Source: Chaunax sp. Z400
Lineage: Eukaryota > Chordata > Actinopteri > Lophiiformes > Chaunacidae
Reading direction: 5' to 3'
DNA length: 64,000 nt
Assembly: GCA_037577475.1 (NCBI GenBank)
Contig: CM075190.1
Coordinates: 134,001-198,000 of the forward strand
The position numbers were made by a program, and so were the translations under genes. Shown piece after piece: positions 36,728-48,399 of the stretch (positions are counted from its first letter, which is position 1; each line of letters starts with the position of its first letter). The notes below the pieces were generated by a model. It searched no databases. It had not been told where the DNA came from and saw only the letters and a list, made by a program, of their open reading frames with translations.

Positions 36728-39700
36728 GTGTGTGGTGACATTGAGCCTATAGGTTTGTCTTGTTGTTATAATGAGCCTATAGGTTTGTGTTGTTGTTATA
36801 ATGAGTCTATAGGTTTATGTTGTTGTTACACTGAGCCTATAGGTTTGTGTTGTTGTTATAATGAGTCTATAGGTTTGTGTTGTTGTTACACTGAGCCTAT
36901 AGGTTTGTGTTGTTGTTATAATGAGCCTATAGGTTTGTGTTGTTATTTAGCCTATAGGTTTGTGTTGTTGTTATATTGATCCTATAGGTTTGTGTTGTTA
37001 TTTAGCCTATAGGTTTGTGTTGTTGTTATAATGAGCCTATAGGTTTGTGTGTGGTGACATTGAGCCTATAGGTTTGTCTTGTTGTTATAATGAGTCTATA
37101 GGTTTGTGTTGTTGTTATAATGAGTCTATAGGTTTGTGTTGTTGTTACACTGAGCCTATAGGTTTGTGTTGTTATTGAGGCTATAGGTTTGTGTTGTTCT
37201 TGAGGCTATAGGTTTGTGTTGTTCTTGAGGCTATAGGTTTGTGTTGTTCTATTGAGCCTATAGGTTTGTGTTGTTGTTATAATGAGCCTATAGGTTTGTG
37301 TTATTGAGCCTATAGGTTTGTGTTGTTGTTCTATTGAGTCTATAGGTTTGTGTTGTTGTTCTATTGATCCTATAGGTTTGTGTTGTTATTTAGCCTATAG
37401 GTTTGTGTTGTTGTTATAATGACTCTATAGGTTTGTGTTGTTGTTATAATGACTCTATAGGTTTGTGTTGCTATATTGACCCTATAGGTTTGTGTTGTTG
37501 TTATAATGAGTCTATAGGTTTGTGTTGTTGTTATAACGATCCTATAGGTTTGTGCTGTTGTTATATTGAGCCTATAGGTTTGTGCTGTTGTTATATTGAG
37601 CCTATAGGTTTGTGTTGTTGTTCTATTGATCCTATAGGTTTGTGTTGTTGTTCTATTGATCCTATAGGTTTGTGTTGTTGTTATAATGAGTCTATAGGTT
37701 TGTGTGTGGTTACATTGAGCCTATAGGTTTGTGTTGTTGTTATAATGAGCCTATAGGTTTGTGTTGTTGTTATATTGAGCCTATAGGTTTGTGTTGTTGT
37801 CATAATGACCCTATAGGTTTGTGTTGTTGTCATATTGAGCCGATAGGTTTGTGTTGTTCTATTGATCCTATAGGTTTGTGTTGTTCTATTGATCCTATAG
37901 GTTTGTGTTGTTGTTATAATGAGCCTATAGGTTTGTGTTGTTGTTCTATTGAGCCTATAGGTTTGTGTTGTTGTTATCATGAGCCTATAGGTTTGTGTTG
38001 TTATTGAGCATATAGGTTTGTGTGTGGTGACATTGAGCCTATAGGTTTGTGTTGTTATTGAGCCTATAGGTTTGTGTGTGGTGACATTGAGCCTATAGGT
38101 TTGTCTTGTTGTTATAATGAGCCTATAGGTTTGTGTTGTTGTTATAATGAGAATATAGGTTTGTGTTGCTATATTGAGCCTATAGGTTTGTGTTGTTGTT
38201 ACATTGAGCCCATAGTTTTGCGTTGTTGTTCAATTGATCCTATAGGTTTGTGGTGTTGTTATAATGAGCCTATAGGTTTGTGTTGTTGTTCTATTGAGCC
38301 TATAGGTTTGTGTTGTTGTTATAATGAGCCTATAGGTTTGTGTTGTTTTTGAGCCTATAGGTTTGTGTTGTTGTTATATTGAGCCTATAGGTTTGTGTGT
38401 GGTGACATTGAGCCTATAGGTTTGTCTTGTTGTTATAATGAGCCTATAGGTTTGTGTTGTTGTTATAATGAGCCTATAGGTTTGTGTTGTTGTTATAATG
38501 AGTCTATAGGTTTATGTTGTTGTTACACTGAGCCTATAGGTTTGTGTTGTTGTTATAATGAGCCTATAGGTTTGTGCTGTTGTTCTATTGAGCCTATAGG
38601 TTTGTGTTGTTGTTATAATGAGCCTATAGGTTCGTGTGTGGTGACATTGAGCCTATAGGTTTGTCTTGTTGTTATAATGAGCCTATAGGTTTGTGTTGTT
38701 GTTATAATGGGCCTATAGGTTTGTGTTGTTGTTATAATGGGCCTATAGGTTTGTGTTGTTATTGAGGCTATAGGTTTGTGTTGTTGTTCGATTGAGCCTA
38801 TAGGTTCGTGTTGTTGTTATAATGAGCCTATAGGTTTGTGTTGTTATTGAGCCTATAGGTTTGTGTTGTTGTTATAATGAGTCTATAGGTTTGTGTTGCT
38901 ATATTGACCCTATAGGTTTGTGTTGTTGTTATAATGAGTCTATAGGTTTGTGTTGTTGTTATAACGATCCTATAGGTTTATGTGTTTGTCATATTGAGCC
39001 TATAGGTTTGTGTTGTTGTTATAATGAGTCTATAGGTTTGTGTTGTTGTTCTAATGAGTCTATAGGTTTTATGTTTTTGTCATATTGAGCCCATAGGTTT
39101 GTGTTGTTGTTACATTGAGCCCATAGGTTTGTGTTGTTGTTATAATGACCCTATAGGTTTATGTTGTTGTTATAATGATCCTCTAGGTTTGTGTTGTTGT
39201 TATAATGACTCTATAGGTTTGTGTTGCTATATTGACCCTATAGGTTTGTGTTGTTGTTATAATGAGTCTATAGGTTTGTGTTGTTGTTATAATGAGTCTA
39301 TAGGTTTGTGTTGTTGTTATAACGATCCTATAGGTTTGTGTTGTTGTTATATTGAGCCTATAGGTTTGTGTTGTTGTTCTATTGATCCTATAGGTTTGTG
39401 TTGTTGTTATAATGAGTCTATAGGTTTGTGTGTGGTTACATTGAGCCTATAGGTTTGTGTTGTTGTTATAATGAGCCTATAGGTTTGTGTAGTTGTTATA
39501 ATGACTCTATAGGTTTGTGATGTTGTTATATTGAGCCTATAGGTTTGTGTTGTCGTCATAATGACCCTATAGGTTTGTGTTGTTGTCATATTGAGCCTAT
39601 AGGTTTGTGTTGTTCTATTGATCCTATAGGTTTGTGTTGTTGTTATAATGAGCCTATAGGTTTGTGTTGTTGTTCTATTGAGCCTATAGGTTTGTGTTGT

Positions 39701-40511
39701 TGTTATCATGAGCCAATAGGTTTGTGTTGTTATTGAGCATATAGGTTTGTGTGTGGTGACATTGAGCCTATAGGTTTGTGTTGTTATTGAGCCTATAGGT
39801 TTGTGTTGTTGTTATAATGAGAATATAGGTTTGTGTTGCTATATTGAGCCTATAGGTTTGTGTTCTATTGATCCTATAGGTTTGTGTTGTTGTTCTATTG
39901 GTCCTATAGGTTTGTGGTGTTGTTGTATTGATCCTATAGGTTTTTGTTGTTTTTATATTGAGTCTATAGGTTTGTGTTGTTGTTATAATGGGCCTATAGG
40001 TTTGTGTTGTTATTGAGGCTATAGGTTTGTGTTGTTGTTATAATGAGCCTATAGGTTTGTGTTGTTGTTATAATGAGCCTATAGGTTTGTGTTATTGAGC
40101 CTATAGGTTTGTGTTGTTGTTATATTGAGCCTATAGGTTTGTGTGTGGTGACATTGAGCCTATAGGTTTGTCTTGTTGTTATAATGAGCCTATAGGTTTG
40201 TGTTGTTGTTATAATGAGTCTATAGGTTTGTGTTGTTGTTACACTGAGCCTATAGGTTTGTGTTGTTATTGAGGCTATAGGTTTGTGTTGTTCTATTGAG
40301 CCTATAGGTTTGTGTTGTTGTTATAATGAGCCTATAGGTTTGTGTTGTTATTGAGCCTATAGGTTTGTGTTGTTGTTCTATTGAGTCTATAGGTTTGTGT
40401 TGTTGTTCTATTGATCCTATAGGTTTGTGTTGTTGTTATAATGAGCCTATAGGTTTGTGTTGTTATTTAGCCTATAGGTTTGTGTTGTTGTTATAATGAG
40501 CCTATAGGTTT
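36728..40511 (+). repeat. Compound HOR, 3,784 bp
   Basis: Counterpart of 5968-9742. Two consecutive ATAATGACTC monomers near 37,420-37,460 differ from the single one at 6,700 and 20,680. A GTGTGTGGTGACATTG plus TTTGTCTTG pair near 38,633 interrupts the ATAATGGGCC run present at 21.9 kb. Confidence 0.85.
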
Positions 40512-42141
40512 GTGTGTGGTGACATTGAGCCTATAGGTTTGTCTTGTTGTTATAATGAGCCTATAGGTTTGTGTTGTTGTTATAATGAGTCTATAGGTTT
40601 GTGTTGTTGTTACACTGAGCCTATAGGTTTGTGTTGTTGTTATAATGAGCCTATAGGTTTGTGTTGTTATTTAGCCTATAGGTTTGTGTTGTTGTTCTAT
40701 TGATCCTATAGGTTTGTGTTGTTATTTAGCCTATAGGTTTGTGTTGTTGTTATAATGAGCCTATAGGTTTGTGTGTGGTGACGTTGAGCCTATAGGTTTG
40801 TCTTGTTGTTATAATGAGTCTATAGGTTTGTGTTGTTGTTACACTGAGTCTATAGGTTTGTGTTGTTGTTACACTGAGCCTATAGGTTTGTGTTGTTCTT
40901 GAGGCTATAGGTTTGTGTTGTTCTTGAGGCTATAGGTTTGTGTTGTTCTTGAGGCTATAGGTTTGTGTTGTTCTATTGAGCCTATAGGTTTGTGTTGTTG
41001 TTATAATGAGCCTATAGGTTTGTGTTGTTATTGAGCCTATAGGTTTGTGTTGTTGTTCTATTGAGTCTATAGGTTTGTGTTGTTGTTCTATTGATCCTAT
41101 AGGTTTGTGTTGTTGTTATAATGAGCCTATAGGTTTGTGGTTATTTAGCCTATAGGTTTGTGTTGTTGTTATAATGACTCTATAGGTTTGTGTTGCTATA
41201 TTGACCCTATAGGTTTGTGTTGTTGTTATAATGACTCTATAGGTTTGTGTTGCTATATTGACCCTATAGGTTTGTGTTGTTGTTATAATGAGTCTATAGG
41301 TTTGTGTTGTTGTTATAACGATCCTATAGGTTTGTGCTGTTGTTATATTGAGCCTATAGGTTTGTGCTGTTGTTATATTGAGCCTATAGGTTTGTGTTGT
41401 TGTTCTATTGATCCTATAGGTTTGTGTTGTTGTTCTATTGATCCTATAGGTTTGTGTTGTTGTTATAATGAGTCTATAGGTTTGTGTGTGGTTACATTGA
41501 GCCTATAGGTTTGTGTTGTTGTTATAATGAGCCTATAGGTTTGTGTTGTTGTTATATTGAGCCTATAGGTTTGTGTTGTTGTCATAATGACCCTATAGGT
41601 TTGTGTTGTTGTCATATTGAGCCTATAGGTTTGTGTTGTTCTATTGATCCTATAGGTTTGTGTTGTTCTATTGATCCTATAGGTTTGTGTTGTTGTTATA
41701 ATGAGCCTATAGGTTTGTGTTGTTGTTCTATTGAGCCTATAGGTTTGTGTTGTTGTTATCATGAGCCTATAGGTTTGTGTTGTTATTGAGCATATAGGTT
41801 TGTGTGTGGTGACATTGAGCCTATAGGTTTGTGTTGTTATTGAGCCTATAGGTTTGTGTTGTTGTTATAATGAGAATATAGGTTTGTGTTGCTATATTGA
41901 GCCTATAGGTTTGTGTTGTTGTTACATTGAGCCCATAGTTTTGCGTTGTTGTTCTATTGATCCTATAGGTTTGTGGTGTTGTTATAATGAGCCTATAGGT
42001 TTGTGTTGTTATTGAGGCTATAGGTTTGTGTTGTTGTTCTATTGAGCCTATAGGTTTGTGTTGTTGTTATAATGAGCCTATAGGTTTGTGTTGTTTTTGA
42101 GCCTATAGGTTTGTGTTGTGTTATATTGAGCCTATAGGTTT
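40512..42141 (+). repeat. 57-monomer HOR, 1,630 bp
   Basis: Canonical order. It is one base shorter than 1,631 because the position-57 monomer reads GTGTTGTGTTATATTG (near 42,115). An ACACTGAGTC hybrid monomer lies near 40,845. The copy at 52184 is the same. Confidence 0.9.
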
Positions 42142-42546
42142 GTGTGTGGTGACATTGAGCCTATAGGTTTGTCTTGTTGTTATAATGAGCCTATAGGTTT
42201 GTGTTGTTGTTATAATGAGTCTATAGGTTTATGTTGTTGTTACACTGAGCCTATAGGTTTGTGTTGTTGTTATAATGAGTCTATAGGTTTGTGTTGTTGT
42301 TACACTGAGCCTATAGGTTTGTGTTGTTGTTATAATGAGCCTATAGGTTTATGTTGTTATTTAGCCTATAGGTTTGTGTTGTTGTTCTATTGATCCTATA
42401 GGTTTGTGTTGTTATTTAGCCTATAGGTTTGTGTTGTTGTTATAATGAGCCTATAGGTTTGTGTGTGGTGACATTGAGCCTATAGGTTTGTGTTGTTGTT
42501 ATAATGAGTCTATAGGTTTGTGTTGTTGTTACACTGAGCCTATAGG

Positions 42547-44240
42547 TTTGTGTTGTTATTGAGGCTATAGGTTTGTGTTGTTCTTGAGGCTATAGGTTTG
42601 TGTTGTTCTTGAGGCTATAGGTTTGTGTTGTTCTATTGAGCCTATAGGTTTGTGTTGTTGTTATAATGAGCCTATAGGTTTGTGTTATTGAGCCTATAGG
42701 TTTGTGTTGTTGTTCTATTGAGTCTATAGGTTTGTGTTGTTGTTCTATTGATCCTATAGGTTTGTGTTGTTGTTATAATGAGCCTATAGGTTTGTGTTGT
42801 TATTTAGCCTATAGGTTTGTGTTGTTGTTATAATGACTCTATAGGTTTGTGTTGCTATATTGACCCTATAGGTTTGTGTTGTTGTTATAATGAGTCTATA
42901 GGTTTGTGTTGTTGTTATAACGATCCTATAGGTTTGTGCTGTTGTTATAATGAGCCTATAGGTTTGTGTTGTTGTTATATTGAGCCTATAGGTTTGTGTT
43001 GTTGTCATAATGACCCTATAGGTTTGTGTTGTTGTCATATTGAGCCGATAGGTTTGTGTTGTTCTATTGATCCTATAGGTTTGTGTTGTTCTATTGATCC
43101 TATAGGTTTGTGTTGTTGTTATAATGAGCCTATAGGTTTGTGTTGTTGTTCTATTGAGCCTATAGGTTTGTGTTGTTGTTATCATGAGCCTATAGGTTTG
43201 TGTTGTTATTGAGCATATAGGTTTGTGTGTGGTGACATTGAGCCTATAGGTTTGTGTTGTTATTGAGCCTATAGGTTTGTGTTGTTGTTATAATGAGAAT
43301 ATAGGTTTGTGTTGCTATATTGAGCCTATAGGTTTGTGTTCTATTGATCCTATAGGTTTGTGTTGTTGTTCTATTGGTCCTATAGGTTTGTGGTGTTGTT
43401 GTATTGATCCTATAGGTTTTTGTTGTTTTTATATTGAGTCTATAGGTTTGTGTTGTTGTTATAATGGGCCTATAGGTTTGTGTTGTTATTGAGCCTATAG
43501 GTTTGTGTGTGGTGACATTGAGCCTATAGGTTTGTCTTGTTGTTATAATGAGCCTATAGGTTTGTGTTGTTGTTATAATGAGAATATAGGTTTGTGTTGC
43601 TATATTGAGCCTATAGGTTTGTGTTGTTGTTACATTGAGCCCATAGTTTTGCGTTGTTGTTATAATGACCCTATAGGTTTATGTTGTTGTTATAATGATC
43701 CTCTAGGTTTGTGTTGTTGTTATATTGAGCCTATAGGTTTGTGTTGTTGTTATAATGAGCCTATAGGTTTGTGTTGTTTTTGAGCCTATAGGTTTGTGTT
43801 GTTGTTATATTGAGCCTATAGGTTTGTGTGTGGTGACATTGAGCCTATAGGTTTGTCTTTTTGTTATAATGAGCCTAAAGGTTTGTGTTGTTGTTATAAT
43901 GAGTCTATAGGTTTATGTTGTTGTTACACTGAGCCTATAGGTTTGTGTTGTTGTTATAATGAGCCTATAGGTTTGTGCTGTTGTTCTATTGAGCCTATAG
44001 GTTTGTGTTGTTGTTATAATGAGCCTATAGGTTTGTGTGTGGTGACATTGAGCCTATAGGTTTGTCTTGTTGTTATAATGAGCCTATAGGTTTGTGTTGT
44101 TGTTATAATGAGTCTATAGGTTTATGTTGTTGTTACACTGAGCCTATAGGTTTGTGTTGTTGTTATAATGAGCCTATAGGTTTGTGCTGTTGTTCTATTG
44201 AGCCTATAGGTTTGTGTTGTTGTTATAATGAGCTTATCGG
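42547..44240 (+). repeat. 1,694-bp tandem duplication, first copy
   Basis: Landmarks from the 25-bp TTATTGAGGC at 42,557 to the AGCTTATCGG monomer at 44,240 recur 1,694 bp later with no drift. Within it, a hybrid monomer near 42,940 (GTGCTGTTGTTATAATGAGCC type, in two parts GTGCTGTTG and TTATAATGAGCC) joins HOR position 30 to position 36, deleting the monomers between, including the GTGTGTGGTTACATTG landmark. Confidence 0.9.
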
Positions 44241-45934
44241 TTTGTGTTGTTATTGAGGCTATAGGTTTGTGTTGTTCTTGAGGCTATAGGTTTGTGTTGT
44301 TCTTGAGGCTATAGGTTTGTGTTGTTCTATTGAGCCTATAGGTTTGTGTTGTTGTTATAATGAGCCTATAGGTTTGTGTTATTGAGCCTATAGGTTTGTG
44401 TTGTTGTTCTATTGAGTCTATAGGTTTGTGTTGTTGTTCTATTGATCCTATAGGTTTGTGTTGTTGTTATAATGAGCCTATAGGTTTGTGTTGTTATTTA
44501 GCCTATAGGTTTGTGTTGTTGTTATAATGACTCTATAGGTTTGTGTTGCTATATTGACCCTATAGGTTTGTGTTGTTGTTATAATGAGTCTATAGGTTTG
44601 TGTTGTTGTTATAACGATCCTATAGGTTTGTGCTGTTGTTATAATGAGCCTATAGGTTTGTGTTGTTGTTATATTGAGCCTATAGGTTTGTGTTGTTGTC
44701 ATAATGACCCTATAGGTTTGTGTTGTTGTCATATTGAGCCGATAGGTTTGTGTTGTTCTATTGATCCTATAGGTTTGTGTTGTTCTATTGATCCTATAGG
44801 TTTGTGTTGTTGTTATAATGAGCCTATAGGTTTGTGTTGTTGTTCTATTGAGCCTATAGGTTTGTGTTGTTGTTATCATGAGCCTATAGGTTTGTGTTGT
44901 TATTGAGCATATAGGTTTGTGTGTGGTGACATTGAGCCTATAGGTTTGTGTTGTTATTGAGCCTATAGGTTTGTGTTGTTGTTATAATGAGAATATAGGT
45001 TTGTGTTGCTATATTGAGCCTATAGGTTTGTGTTCTATTGATCCTATAGGTTTGTGTTGTTGTTCTATTGGTCCTATAGGTTTGTGGTGTTGTTGTATTG
45101 ATCCTATAGGTTTTTGTTGTTTTTATATTGAGTCTATAGGTTTGTGTTGTTGTTATAATGGGCCTATAGGTTTGTGTTGTTATTGAGCCTATAGGTTTGT
45201 GTGTGGTGACATTGAGCCTATAGGTTTGTCTTGTTGTTATAATGAGCCTATAGGTTTGTGTTGTTGTTATAATGAGAATATAGGTTTGTGTTGCTATATT
45301 GAGCCTATAGGTTTGTGTTGTTGTTACATTGAGCCCATAGTTTTGCGTTGTTGTTATAATGACCCTATAGGTTTATGTTGTTGTTATAATGATCCTCTAG
45401 GTTTGTGTTGTTGTTATATTGAGCCTATAGGTTTGTGTTGTTGTTATAATGAGCCTATAGGTTTGTGTTGTTTTTGAGCCTATAGGTTTGTGTTGTTGTT
45501 ATATTGAGCCTATAGGTTTGTGTGTGGTGACATTGAGCCTATAGGTTTGTCTTTTTGTTATAATGAGCCTAAAGGTTTGTGTTGTTGTTATAATGAGTCT
45601 ATAGGTTTATGTTGTTGTTACACTGAGCCTATAGGTTTGTGTTGTTGTTATAATGAGCCTATAGGTTTGTGCTGTTGTTCTATTGAGCCTATAGGTTTGT
45701 GTTGTTGTTATAATGAGCCTATAGGTTTGTGTGTGGTGACATTGAGCCTATAGGTTTGTCTTGTTGTTATAATGAGCCTATAGGTTTGTGTTGTTGTTAT
45801 AATGAGTCTATAGGTTTATGTTGTTGTTACACTGAGCCTATAGGTTTGTGTTGTTGTTATAATGAGCCTATAGGTTTGTGCTGTTGTTCTATTGAGCCTA
45901 TAGGTTTGTGTTGTTGTTATAATGAGCTTATCGG
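44241..45934 (+). repeat. 1,694-bp tandem duplication, second copy
   Basis: Same content as the first copy, including TCTTTTTG near 45,549 and the odd GAGCCTAAAGG monomer. It ends at AGCTTATCGG near 45,934, after which a 30-bp ATATTGAGCC monomer follows in place of the 25-bp TTATTGAGGC, marking the exit. Confidence 0.9.
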
Positions 45935-46934
45935 TTTGTGTTGTTGTTATATTGAGCCTATAGGTTTGTGTTGTTGTCATAATGACCCTATAGGTTTGTG
46001 TTGTTGTTATATTGAGCCTATAGGTTTGTGTTGTTGTTCTATTGAGAATATAGGTGTGTGTTGCTATATTCAGCCTATAGGTTTGTGTTGTTGTTCTATT
46101 GAGCCTATAGGTTTGTGTTGTTGTTATCATGAGCCTATAGGTTTGTGGTGTTATTGAGCATATAGGTTTGTGTGTGGTGACATTGAGCCTATAGGTTTGT
46201 GTTGTTATTGAGCCTATAGGTTTGTGTTGTTGTTATAATGAGAATATAGGTTTGTGTTGCTATATTGAGCCTATAGGTTTGTGTTCTATTGATCCTATAG
46301 GTTTGTGTTGTTCTATTGGTCCTATAGGTTTGTGGTGTTGTTGTATTGATCCTATAGGTTTTTGTTGTTTTTATATTGAGTCTATAGGTTTGTGTTGTTG
46401 TTATAATGGGCCTATAGGTTTGTGTTGTTATTGAGGCTATAGGTTTGTGTTGTTGTTCGATTGAGCCTATAGGTTTGTGTTGTTGTTATAATGAGCCTAT
46501 AGGTTTGTGTTGTTATTGAGCCTATAGGTTTGTGTTGTTGTTATATTGAGCCTATAGGTTTGTGTGTGGTGACATTGAGCCTATAGGTTTGTGTTGTTGT
46601 TCTATTGAGCCTATAGGTTTGTGTTGTTGTTATCATGAGCCTATAGGTTTGTGTTGTTATTGAGCATATAGGTTTGTGTGTGGTGACATTGAGCCTATAG
46701 GTTTGTGTTGTTATTACATTGAGCCCATAGTTTTGCGTTGTTGTTCTATTGATCCTATAGGTTTGTGGTGTTGTTATAATGAGCCTATAGGTTTGTGTTG
46801 TTATTGAGGCTACAGGTTTGTGTTGTTGTTCTATTGAGCCTATAGGTTTGTGTTGTTGTTATAATGAGCCTATAGGTTTGTGTTGTTTTTGAGCCTATAG
46901 GTTTGTGTTGGTGTTATATTGAGCCTATAGGTTT

Positions 46935-48399
46935 GTGTGTGGTGACATTGAGCCTATAGGTTTGTCTTGTTGTTATAATGAGCCTATAGGTTTGTGTTGT
47001 TGTTATAATGAGTCTATAGGTTTATGTTGTTGTTACACTGAGCCTATAGGTTTGTGTTGTTGTTATAATGAGTCTATAGGTTTGTGTTGTTGTTACACTG
47101 AGCCTATAGGTTTGTGTTGTTGTTATAATGAGTCTATAGGTTTGTGTTGTTGTTACACTGAGCCTATTGGTTTGTGTTGTTATTGAGGCTATAGGTTTGT
47201 GTTGTTCTTGAGGCTATAGGTTTGTGTTGTTCTTGAGGCTATAGGTTTGTGTTGTTCTATTGAGCCTATAGGTTTGTGTTGTTGTTATAATGAGCCTATA
47301 GGTTTGTGTTGTTATTGAGCCTATAGGTTTGTGTTGTTGTTCTATTGAGTCTATAGGTTTGTGTTGTTGTTCTATTGATCCTATAGGTTTGTGTTGTTGT
47401 TATAATGAGCCTATAGGTTTGTGGTTATTTAGCCTATAGGTTTGTGTTGTTGTTATAATGACTATATAGGTTTGTGTTGCTATATTGACCCTATAGTTTT
47501 GTGTTGTTGTTATAATGACTCTATAGGTTTGTGTTGCTATATTGACCCTATAGGTTTGTGTTGTTGTTATAATGAGTCTATAGGTTTGTGTTGTTGTTAT
47601 AACGATCCTATAGGTTTGTGCTGTTGTTATATTGAGCCTATAGGTTTGTGCTGTTGTTATATTGAGCCTATAGGTTTGTGTTGTTGTTCTATTGATCCTA
47701 TAGGTTTGTGTTGTTGTTCTATTGATCCTATAGGTTTGTGTTGTTGTTATAATGAGTCTATAGGTTTGTGTGTGGTTACATTGAGCCTATAGGTTTGTGT
47801 TGTTGTTATAATGAGCCTATAGGTTTGTGTTGTTGTTATATTGAGCCTATAGGTTTGTGTTGTTGTCATAATGACCCTATAGGTTTGTGTTGTTGTCATA
47901 TTGAGCCGATAGGTTTGTGTTGTTCTATTGATCCTATAGGTTTGTGTTGTTGTTATAATGAGCCTATAGGTTTGTGTTGTTGTTCTATTGAGCCTATAGG
48001 TTTGTGTTGTTGTTATCATGAGCCTATAGGTTTGTGTTGTTATTGAGCATATAGGTTTGTGTGTGGTGACATTGAGCCTATAGGTTTGTGTTGTTATTGA
48101 GCCTATAGGTTTGTGTTGTTGTTATAATGAGAATATAGGTTTGTGTTGCTATATTGAGCCTATAGGTTTGTGTTGTTGTTACATTGAGCCCATAGTTTTG
48201 CGTTGTTGTTCTATTGATCCTATAGGTTTGTGGTGTTGTTATAATGAGCCTATAGGTTTGTGTTGTTATTGAGGCTATAGGTTTGTGTTGTTGTTCTATT
48301 GAGCCTATAGGTTTGTGTTGTTGTTATAATGAGCCTATAGGTTTGTGTTGTTTTTGAGCCTATAGGTTTGTGTTGTTGTTATATTGAGCCTATAGGTTT
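46935..48399 (+). repeat. Short HOR, 1,465 bp
   Basis: Copy of 35263-36727 made by the 11,672-bp duplication, with the same ATAGTTTTGTG variant (near 47,493) and three GAGTC/ACACTGAGCC pairs. Confidence 0.9.

Larger units (their letters stand above)
34904..46575 (+). repeat. 11,672-bp tandem duplication, first copy
   Basis: From the CTATTGAGCC monomer near 34,921 onward, all landmarks compared recur exactly 11,672 bp downstream without drift across the full length. Private variants shared by both copies include TTCGTG near 38,631/50,303, TTCGTG near 38,806/50,478, GTCGTC at 39,554/51,226, ACACTGAGTC near 40,845/52,517, the one-base-shorter GTGTTGTGTTATATTG near 42,115/53,787, and TCTTTTTG near 43,857/55,529. 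I compared landmarks, not every base. Left edge accurate to about 15 bp. Confidence 0.9.
42142..46934 (+). repeat. Compound HOR, 4,793 bp
   Basis: A 57-monomer-type head leads into a 1,694-bp tandem pair, then a segment with TATTCAGCC and AGGTGTGTG variants (near 46,030-46,090) otherwise seen only in the irregular zone near 1.2-1.45 kb, then the junction of the 11,672-bp duplication. Confidence 0.8.
36728..48399 (+). repeat. Superunit 3 (11,672 bp)
   Basis: It begins like superunits 1 and 2 (compound unit of 3,784 bp, then a 1,630-bp 57-monomer HOR). From 42142 it then carries a 4,793-bp compound segment with a 1,694-bp tandem pair, and closes with a 1,465-bp short HOR. The middle HORs of superunits 1 and 2 are missing, consistent with deletion by unequal exchange near 46.58 kb, where the monomer order jumps abruptly. 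Confidence 0.8.
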
